Positions 7,253-13,762 of a stretch of 13,762 nucleotides of DNA are shown here, piece by piece. Every line of letters begins with the position of its first letter. The stretch's first letter is position 1. The translations under genes were made by a program, and so were the position numbers. Source of the DNA: JBOHUX01 sp050734915 (lineage in GTDB: Bacteria > Chloroflexota > Dormibacteria > Dormibacterales > Dormibacteraceae); assembly GCA_050734915.1 (NCBI GenBank), contig JBOHUX010000049.1:1-13762 (forward strand), read 5' to 3'. Below the pieces are notes generated by a model that had not been told where the DNA came from, did no database searches, and saw only the letters and a list, made by a program, of their open reading frames with translations.

Positions 7253-8278
7253 CTATTGAATCCGCGCTGCGACCGCGTCGCCCGCCTCGGCCGTGCTCAG
7301 ACTTCCGCCCACGTCGCGCGTGCACTGGCCGGCCTGGATCGCCGCCACCGCGGCGCCCTCGATGGCGTCGGCCTCGCTCGAGAACCCCAGGTGTCTGATC
7401 ATCATAGACGCGCTCAGGATCGTCCCAAGCGGGTTCACGACACCTCTTCCGGCGATGTCGGGCGCGCTTCCGTGGACGGGCTCGAACAGGCCCTGGCCGG
7501 TTTCCGGATTGATGTTGGCCGAGGGCGCGAGGCCCATCCCGCCCACCAGCTGCGCGGCGAGGTCGCTGAGGATGTCGCCGAAGAGGTTGCCGGTCACGAT
7601 GACGTCGAACTGGCTCGGGTCCCGGACCAGCTGCATGGCGGCGGCGTCCACGTAGAGATGGCGGCCTCGGACATCCGGGTGACTGGCCGCCGCCGCCTTC
7701 CAGATCTCCTGCCAGAGGCCCCCCGCGTGCGCCATCGCATTCGACTTGTCCACCATGCAGACCTCGCGGCGGGCGAGCCGGAACGCGTACTCCACGATCC
7801 GCGAGACGCCGCGGTGGGTGTTCACGTCCTCCTGGACCGCGACCTCGTGCGGGGTGCCGCGCTTGAAGCGGCCGCCAAGGCCCGTGTAGACCCCCTCGGT
7901 GTTCTCCCGCACGATCAGCAGGTCGGCCCGGCCCCTCTCGCGGTCGCGGAGCGGCGAGAGCCGGTCGTCGAACAGACGCGTCGGGCGCAGGTTCGCGTAG
8001 AGGTCGAGCTCGAAGCGAAGCCGGAGCAGGATACCGGCCGTGTAGGCGGGATCATCGACGCGGGGGTCGCCGACCGCGCCGAAGAGGATGGCATCCGCCC
8101 TCGCGAGCTGCCCCATCACCTCGTCCGGGATGGCGACGCCCGTTGTGAGGTAGCGGTCAGCGCCGATGTCGAACATCTCCAGCTCGAGCGGGACCTGGAC
8201 CGCGCGGAGCACCTTGAGCGCCTCCGGGACGACCTCCTTGCCGGCCCCGTCGGCGGGCACGACGGCGACCTTGTTCAC
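7253..8278 (-). CDS. leuB: 3-isopropylmalate dehydrogenase-type decarboxylating dehydrogenase
   Basis: This 341-residue member of the isocitrate/isopropylmalate dehydrogenase family shows the substrate-binding RLRFELDLYANLRP at 86-99, VRENTEGVYTG with Tyr131, VDKSNAM with Lys178, Asp211, and NLFGDILSDLAAQ with Asp235/Asp239. The NAD-binding HGSAPDIAGRGVVNPLGTILSASMM follows at 269-293. It oxidatively decarboxylates a 3-substituted malate to the elongated 2-oxoacid. Context favours isopropylmalate, but homoisocitrate and methylmalate dehydrogenases share all these motifs. The start is GTG at 8278 with only a weak G-rich stretch upstream. It is the first gene of the chain-elongation set and lies 24 bp behind a small unrecognised gene. 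Confidence 0.88.
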   Translation of the reverse strand: MNKVAVVPADGAGKEVVPEALKVLRAVQVPLELEMFDIGADRYLTTGVAIPDEVMGQLARADAILFGAVGDPRVDDPAYTAGILLRLRFELDLYANLRPTRLFDDRLSPLRDRERGRADLLIVRENTEGVYTGLGGRFKRGTPHEVAVQEDVNTHRGVSRIVEYAFRLARREVCMVDKSNAMAHAGGLWQEIWKAAAASHPDVRGRHLYVDAAAMQLVRDPSQFDVIVTGNLFGDILSDLAAQLVGGMGLAPSANINPETGQGLFEPVHGSAPDIAGRGVVNPLGTILSASMMIRHLGFSSEADAIEGAAVAAIQAGQCTRDVGGSLSTAEAGDAVAARIQ

Positions 8279-8302
8279 GCCCCGAAAGCTAGCAGGGTGC
8301 CC

Positions 8303-8656
8303 TCAGTTGAGGTCGGCGGTGCCTCCGATCGCCCCCAGCGGGCCCCCGAAGTCGGCCCCCCGGATGCTCTCCACGAAGGCCCGGTGACCGTCGCCCGGGA
8401 GATCGATGGCGGACTCGTATACGAAGGCGTAAACGCTGTCCAGGGTCCACTCGCCGTACCCGCGCACAGCCAGCCCGCGACGCAGGCCGGGGTCCGCCCG
8501 CCCCCGCGCCCAGAGGGCGCCGGCCTGGCGGTAGATGGCCTGGAGGACCTCGATCTGCATGGTCAGATCGCGGATGGTGTGCGGGTCGTCCTCAGCCTCG
8601 ACCATCGCCGCGACCTGGGCCTCGAGATCCTCGATCTCCTTCGCGTACTCGTCCAT
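8303..8656 (-). CDS. Small coiled-coil protein of unknown function
   Basis: This 117-residue protein is not one I recognise. Residues 1-50 are strongly helical and heptad-like (IEDLEAQVAAMVEAEDD, then IRDLTMQIEVLQAIYRQAGALW), suggesting a coiled coil or helical dimer. Residues 60-117 are a mixed acidic segment ending in a Gly-rich tail (GADFGGPLGAIGG). No signal peptide, membrane segment or metal motif is seen. It starts with ATG at 8656, without a convincing Shine-Dalgarno. It sits between hppA (41 bp) and leuB (24 bp) in the same direction, so it is likely co-transcribed. The codon use and tight spacing support a real gene, but no function is proposed. Confidence 0.65.
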   Translation of the reverse strand: MDEYAKEIEDLEAQVAAMVEAEDDPHTIRDLTMQIEVLQAIYRQAGALWARGRADPGLRRGLAVRGYGEWTLDSVYAFVYESAIDLPGDGHRAFVESIRGADFGGPLGAIGGTADLN

Positions 8657-8697
8657 GACGTGGAGTGTAGGCAGGCATCCGGCCAGAACCGTGGCCG

Positions 8698-10737
<2,040 letters not shown>

Positions 10738-11046
10738 CGGTCTCCTTTCTCTCCAGAGCGCGCTGCGGGTCTGCGGTTTCCGGCTCGGGCCAGGGGGCCC
10801 GGCTTTGGGTGTGCCGGGACAGGAGGTGGGAACAGGCCGCTCGGACGCCGCCGGCCCCGCCGGCGAGATCACCTGAGCCTCGCTGTCCTGCCCTCCTGGG
10901 CGAAGTAGCCGGGGCCGCCGAGGCTCCGGTCGCCGCCCGATAGGGTATACGAAGCGCCGACCTTGACGCGAACGTGGGGACCCCCTGCCCGGGCCTCTCC
11001 CCCCGGTGAGCGAGGGCTTATCGCACGATGGCCGCAGAATGGTGCC
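10738..11046. other. Divergent intergenic region between hppA and the cinA-like gene
   Basis: No gene is supported in these 309 bp. The hppA Shine-Dalgarno is at its left edge. A perfect GC-rich hairpin (CGCCGGC, loop CCC, GCCGGCG) sits at 10849-10865 within the presumed hppA leader; without a T tract it does not look like a terminator. A candidate minus-strand promoter is described separately. No convincing + strand promoter for the cinA-like gene was found. Confidence 0.6.
10944..10972 (-). promoter_or_regulatory. Candidate sigma-A-type promoter for the hppA-leu gene run
   Basis: On the minus strand TTCGCG (10967-10972) is followed after 17 bases by TATACC (10944-10949), in a locally A/T-rich pocket that also contains TACCCT. 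The -35 match is poor, so the call is weak. It would give an hppA 5' leader of about 200 nt containing the GC-rich hairpin. Confidence 0.25.
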
Positions 11047-11826
11047 GTGGTCACCGTGGTCGCGATCGGCGACGAATTGCTGGCCGGCTTCACCCTCGAC
11101 ACCAACTCGCACTGGCTGGCGCAGCGCCTGCGCCTGCTGGGCCTCACCCTGAAGCGGCTCACCACCGTCCGCGACCGGGAGGAGGAGATCGTGGAGCAGC
11201 TCCAACGCGACCTCGCCGACCCCCAGGTGACCGAGGTCCTCTGCTGCGGGGGGCTCGGTCCGACGCCGGATGACCGGACCTTCGCCGCGGTGGCGGCCAC
11301 GCTGGGCCGTGAGCTGATCGTGTGGGAGGAGGTGCGCGCCCGCATCGAACAGCGGGTGCGCCGCATGCACGAGGCAGGCTTGCTCGAATCGCCCGAGCTG
11401 ACCGAGGGGAACCTCCGGATGGCGCGCATCCCGGCCGGGCCGACGCGCGTGCTCCGCAACCGCCGGGGCATGGCTCCCGGCGCCCTCTACGAAGTCGCCG
11501 GGAAGCGCCTCTTCGTCCTCCCCGGCGTCCCCGTCGAGATGCGCGGGATCTTCACCGAGGAGCTGGAACCGGAGCTGCTGGCCGGCCACCGGCCGGCGGT
11601 GGTCCGAGAGCTGCGCTTCCAGTTCGCGGCCGAGTCGCGCTTCTACCCGGTCCTGCGCGAGGTCGAAGAGTCCCACCCCGACGTCTCGGTGGGCTCCTAT
11701 CCGAACACCGAGACCAGGGTCCTCGTCATCCGCTGTCTGGGCGAGGAGGGCCGTCGGGTGGAAGAGGTCGCCGGCCTGATCCGCGACCGCATGCGCGCCG
11801 CGGGCCTCGAGGGCCGGATCGTCTAG
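11047..11826 (+). CDS. CinA-type molybdopterin-binding (MoCF) domain protein, stand-alone
   Basis: This 259-residue protein begins VVTVVAIGDELLAG and has GDEL at 8-11, DTNS at 18-21, CGGLGPTPDD at 67-76 and LPGVPVEM at 158-165. These are the hallmarks of the CinA N-terminal (MoCF_biosynth) domain; CinA-type proteins include ADP-ribose pyrophosphatase activity in some family members. The C-terminal NMN deamidase domain of full-length CinA (about 410 residues) is absent. The remaining 90 residues (ESRFYPVLREVEE...) resemble the extension of short CinA-like proteins. The start taken is GTG 11047, which aligns with family N-termini; a TTG at 10963 would add 28 non-conserved residues. No good Shine-Dalgarno is seen. 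It is the only gene read divergently from hppA and lies ahead of the rox unit, probably with its own promoter. Confidence 0.82.
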   Translation: MVTVVAIGDELLAGFTLDTNSHWLAQRLRLLGLTLKRLTTVRDREEEIVEQLQRDLADPQVTEVLCCGGLGPTPDDRTFAAVAATLGRELIVWEEVRARIEQRVRRMHEAGLLESPELTEGNLRMARIPAGPTRVLRNRRGMAPGALYEVAGKRLFVLPGVPVEMRGIFTEELEPELLAGHRPAVVRELRFQFAAESRFYPVLREVEESHPDVSVGSYPNTETRVLVIRCLGEEGRRVEEVAGLIRDRMRAAGLEGRIV

Positions 11827-11906
11827 CAGCTCTCCCGGAACGGCGGGGACTGACCGCGCACGAGGACGCCGCCCACCCCTTCCATTCTTGCTTTACAGCG
11901 CACCGG

Positions 11907-11925
11907 GGGGCTTGATTCAAGCCCC
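11907..11925. promoter_or_regulatory. Rifamycin-associated element (RAE)-like 19-bp palindrome
   Basis: The sequence GGGGCTTGATTCAAGCCCC is a perfect inverted repeat with 8-bp arms and a 3-bp centre. As I recall the literature, the RAE of actinomycete rifamycin-inactivation genes (rph, rgt, rox, helR) has the same arms, GGGGCTTG-N3-CAAGCCCC, with a different centre. It lies upstream of a Rox-like monooxygenase and 11 bp ahead of a -10-like CATAAT, the expected arrangement for rifamycin-inducible control. It lacks a following T tract, so it is not a typical terminator for the cinA-like gene. Confidence 0.75.
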
Positions 11926-11942
11926 GGGTCCTGCCCCATAAT
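11912..11942 (+). promoter_or_regulatory. Candidate promoter of the leader ORF-rox unit
   Basis: CATAAT at 11937-11942 is the best -10 hexamer in the region. TTGATT at 11912-11917, inside the RAE-like palindrome, could serve as a -35 but with a long 19-bp spacer. Poor spacing combined with an overlapping palindrome fits a promoter that depends on an activator or on altered RNA polymerase. The start would be near 11949, about 23 nt before the leader ORF. Confidence 0.45.
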
Positions 11943-11959
11943 CGCCCGCCGATGGAAGT

Positions 11960-11967
11960 GGGAGGAG
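11960..11967 (+). promoter_or_regulatory. Strong Shine-Dalgarno of the leader ORF
   Basis: GGGAGGAG lies four bases before the ATG at 11972, one of the best ribosome binding sites in the window. It supports genuine translation of the short leader ORF. Confidence 0.6.
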
Positions 11968-11971
11968 CGAG

Positions 11972-12073
11972 ATGCTTGGGTTGTCGTTGTCGTACGGGTC
12001 GCGGAGAGACGTCGAACCGATAGTGGGATCCGCGCTACGGTGGTGGACACTCGGCGGGGAGGTGCGGATTTGA
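11972..12073 (+). CDS. 33-codon leader ORF translationally coupled to the rox-like gene
   Basis: The ORF runs from ATG (11972) to TGA (12071-12073). The peptide begins MLGLSLSYGSRRD and ends RWWTLGGEVRI. No family is recognised. Three features support it: the strong GGGAGGAG in front, its place between the RAE-like promoter and rox, and a TTGA overlap in which its stop shares bases with the rox TTG start. The rox ribosome binding site lies inside it. It may be a leader peptide that controls rox translation, or a remnant small gene. It carries no obvious run of a single amino acid suggestive of classic attenuation; the only repeat is one Trp-Trp pair. Confidence 0.5.
   Translation: MLGLSLSYGSRRDVEPIVGSALRWWTLGGEVRI
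12056..12062 (+). promoter_or_regulatory. Shine-Dalgarno that sets the TTG start of the rox-like gene
   Basis: GGGGAGG ends seven bases before TTG 12070. The in-frame GTG codons at 12040 and 12043 have no comparable site, and the ten extra residues they would add are not conserved ahead of the FAD-binding strand. This decides for the TTG. Confidence 0.7.
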
Positions 12074-13533
12074 CCGAGCCTGCGGTGGTGATCGCCGGAG
12101 GCGGCCCGACGGGGCTGATGTTGGCGGGCGAGTTGGCGTTGGCGGGGGTCGAGGTTGCCATCGTCGAGCGGCGCGCCAGCCAGGACCTCGACGGCTCGCG
12201 CGCAGGCGGTCTGCACTCACGCACCATCGAGGTTCTCGATCAGCGCGGAATCGCTGATCGGTTCCTTTCACAGGGGAAGGTGGCTCAGGTCGCGGGGTTC
12301 TCCTGGATCCCTCTGGACATCAGCGACTTCCCCACCCGCCACAACTACGGGCTGGGGCTGTGGCAGAACCACATCGAGCGCATTCTGGCCGGCTGGGTCG
12401 GCGAGCTGGCGGTGCCGATCTATCGCGGACTTGAGGTGACAGGGTGCGCGCAGGACCACAGCGGCGTCGACGTCGAGCTGTCCGGCGGCAAGTCGTTGCG
12501 GGCGGAATACCTGGTCGGGTGCGACGGGGGACGCAGCCTGGTCCGCAAGGCAGCCGGCATCGAGTTCCCGGGGTGGGATCCCGCAACCAGCTGCCTGATC
12601 GCCGCAGTCGAGGTGGCCGCGGAGCCGGAGTGGGGCAGGCGCCGCGACGCCATCGGCGTCCATTCGCTGTCCAGGCTGGACGATGGATCGGTGGGCGTCC
12701 TGGTGACCGAACGGCAGGTCGGACACGCCGGCGAGCCGACCCTGAATGATCTCAGCGAGGCGCTCATCGCCGTATTCGGGACGGATTACGGCATCCACAG
12801 TCCGACCTGGATCTCCAGGTTCACCGATATGGCCCGGCAGGCCGCGTCCTACCGCGACAGACGGGTGCTGCTGGCCGGCGACGCCGCCCACGTGCACTTC
12901 CCGGTGGGTGGACAGGGCCTCAACATCGGCGTGCAGGATGCGGTGAATCTGGGATGGAAGCTGGCCCAGGTGGTCAAGGGGACATCGCCAGAGAGCCTTC
13001 TGGATACCTACCATGACGAGCGGCATCCGGTCGCTGCTCGCGTCTTGCGCAACACCATGGCGCAAACCGCACTCCTCGGCCCCGGCGAGCGTATCGAGGC
13101 CTTGCGCGACACCATGTCGGAGCTGCTCCGCATGGACGAGCCTCGCAAACGATTCGCCGCGATGATCTCTGGTCTGGACATTCATTACGACCTCGGCGAG
13201 GGACACCCTCTGCTCGGACGCCGCATGCCCGATCTCGACCTGATCGCGGCCGATGGCCCGCTGCGCGTATTCAGCCTCCTGCACGATGCCCGGCCGGTGC
13301 TGCTCGACCTCGGCGAGCCCGGCGGCTTCAACATCACGCCATGGGCGGATCGAGTTCAGCTGATCAACGCTGAATACGTTGGTACGTGGGAGCTGCCGGC
13401 ACTCGGGGCGGTCACTGCTCCCACCGCCGTGCTGATACGGCCGGACGGACATGTCGCGTGGGTCGGAGACCGAACCGACCCGGGGCTCCCCGACGCGCTG
13501 ACCGCCTGGTTCGGACCGCCAACCGTGGCGTAG
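12070..13533 (+). CDS. rox: Rifampicin monooxygenase-like (Rox-type) class A flavoprotein hydroxylase
   Basis: This 487-residue protein from TTG has the three flavin signatures of aromatic hydroxylases: GGGPTG at 10-15 (Rossmann GxGxxG), CDGGRS at 151-156 (DG motif) and LLAGDAAHVHFPVGGQGLNIGVQD at 267-290 (GD motif). It ends in a thioredoxin-like domain finishing PTAVLIRPDGHVAWVG at about 451-466. The DQRG, FGTDYGIHSPTWISRF and YDLGEGHPLLGRRMPD segments and the overall length match what I remember of Streptomyces and Nocardia Rox. That enzyme uses NADPH, O2 and FAD to hydroxylate the naphthyl chromophore of rifamycins and linearise the drug. Related polyketide and anthracycline hydroxylases share the fold, but the RAE-like site upstream favours rifamycin. 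The gene looks slightly less GC-rich than the leu genes and ends 13 bp before an IS, suggestive of acquisition. Confidence 0.82.
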   Translation: MTEPAVVIAGGGPTGLMLAGELALAGVEVAIVERRASQDLDGSRAGGLHSRTIEVLDQRGIADRFLSQGKVAQVAGFSWIPLDISDFPTRHNYGLGLWQNHIERILAGWVGELAVPIYRGLEVTGCAQDHSGVDVELSGGKSLRAEYLVGCDGGRSLVRKAAGIEFPGWDPATSCLIAAVEVAAEPEWGRRRDAIGVHSLSRLDDGSVGVLVTERQVGHAGEPTLNDLSEALIAVFGTDYGIHSPTWISRFTDMARQAASYRDRRVLLAGDAAHVHFPVGGQGLNIGVQDAVNLGWKLAQVVKGTSPESLLDTYHDERHPVAARVLRNTMAQTALLGPGERIEALRDTMSELLRMDEPRKRFAAMISGLDIHYDLGEGHPLLGRRMPDLDLIAADGPLRVFSLLHDARPVLLDLGEPGGFNITPWADRVQLINAEYVGTWELPALGAVTAPTAVLIRPDGHVAWVGDRTDPGLPDALTAWFGPPTVA

Positions 13534-13546
13534 AGGGATTCTCACG

Positions 13547-13762
13547 TGACCGGTCCCCATTTAGTGATCCACCCTCAATGAGGGTTCCGTGTTGACGAGC
13601 GCGGCCGCGAAGACGGCGGGCGGCATGTAGCCGAGCGAACTGTGCGGCCGGAGGCGATTGTAAACGTCACACCAGTCGTCGTAGAGGACGCGAGCCTCGA
13701 AGACCGAGTCGAAGATCTCGCGGGCAAAGAGCTCGTCGCGGGCTTTGCCGTTGAAGCTCTCC
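13547..13762 (-). mobile_element. 3' part of an IS3-family insertion sequence (right copy)
   Basis: The element starts at its terminus TGACCGGTCCCC (13547) and runs out of the window. Bases 13547-13665 repeat 1-119 in inverted orientation with one mismatch. Its 3' end points towards the rox-like gene, leaving 13 bp after the rox stop. The other end and any target duplication lie beyond the window. Confidence 0.88.
13561..13762 (-). CDS. IS3-family transposase OrfB, C-terminal fragment (partial at window edge)
   Basis: Read on the minus strand, 66 codons end at TAA (13561-13563). The frame starts ESFNGKARDELFAREIF, which carries the third catalytic residue (Glu of the DDE triad in ESFNGK) followed by the RDEL motif. 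It continues through DDWCDVYNRLRPHSSLGY to SLRVDH. No frameshift is seen, so this copy may encode a functional transposase, of which only the last part is visible. It is the rve integrase core of an IS3-family OrfAB protein. Confidence 0.88.
   Translation of the reverse strand, partial: ESFNGKARDELFAREIFDSVFEARVLYDDWCDVYNRLRPHSSLGYMPPAVFAAALVNTEPSLRVDH

Noticed and set aside
10738..11676. N-terminal extension of the pyrophosphatase frame
   Set aside because: The extension runs antisense through the cinA-like gene and has no conserved sequence. The ATG at 10737 has a good Shine-Dalgarno and matches the family N-terminus.
11907..11925. Rho-independent terminator for the cinA-like gene
   Set aside because: The hairpin is perfect, but no T tract follows on either strand. 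The match to the RAE arms and its place before the rox promoter explain it better.

Overview
The window is a GC-rich bacterial segment: codon third positions are mostly G or C, starts are often GTG or TTG, and several genes overlap by 4 bp. The gene content fits a Terrabacteria-like soil or sediment organism (Actinobacteria, Chloroflexota or Dormibacterota-like). The rifamycin-type regulatory element and the DUF2690-like fragment lean towards Actinobacteria, but the phylum cannot be fixed from the sequence alone. Both edges lie inside the same IS3-family element, so this may be a complete metagenomic contig whose assembly stopped at repeats.

Layout. Bases 1-119 are the 3' end of an IS3-family element on the + strand. 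Bases 13547-13762 are the 3' part of a second, nearly identical copy in opposite orientation, so their 3' ends face each other. Just inside the left copy, on the minus strand, is a degraded remnant of another IS3 transposase (491-1008). It is joined to the C-terminal end of an unrelated secreted-protein-like gene (239-490).

Bases 1005-10737 hold nine intact minus-strand genes with gaps of at most about 60 bp or with 4-bp overlaps, so they could form one long transcription unit. In transcription order they are: a K+-independent proton-pumping membrane pyrophosphatase (hppA); a small unrecognised coiled-coil protein; a leucine-type 2-oxoacid chain-elongation set (leuB-like, leuC2, leuD2, and an isopropylmalate/homocitrate synthase-family enzyme without the LeuA regulatory domain); an orphan E1-alpha subunit of the branched-chain 2-oxoacid dehydrogenase type; an MFS exporter; and a YfcE/MJ0936-type metallophosphoesterase. 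The chain-elongation enzymes would make a 2-oxoacid, and E1-alpha is the type of enzyme that decarboxylates branched 2-oxoacids. The actual substrate is open.

Divergent from hppA, on the + strand, is a stand-alone CinA-type MoCF domain protein. It is followed by the most interesting part of the window, a rifampicin-monooxygenase-like (Rox-type) flavoprotein. Upstream of it is a perfect 19-bp palindrome, GGGGCTTGATTCAAGCCCC, which matches the half-sites of the rifamycin-associated element (RAE) known from actinomycete rifamycin-inactivation genes. A -10-like hexamer lies just after the palindrome. Then comes a 33-codon leader ORF with a strong Shine-Dalgarno, whose stop codon overlaps the TTG start of rox. 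This looks like an inducible antibiotic-inactivation unit with a translationally coupled leader, ending 13 bp before an IS element.
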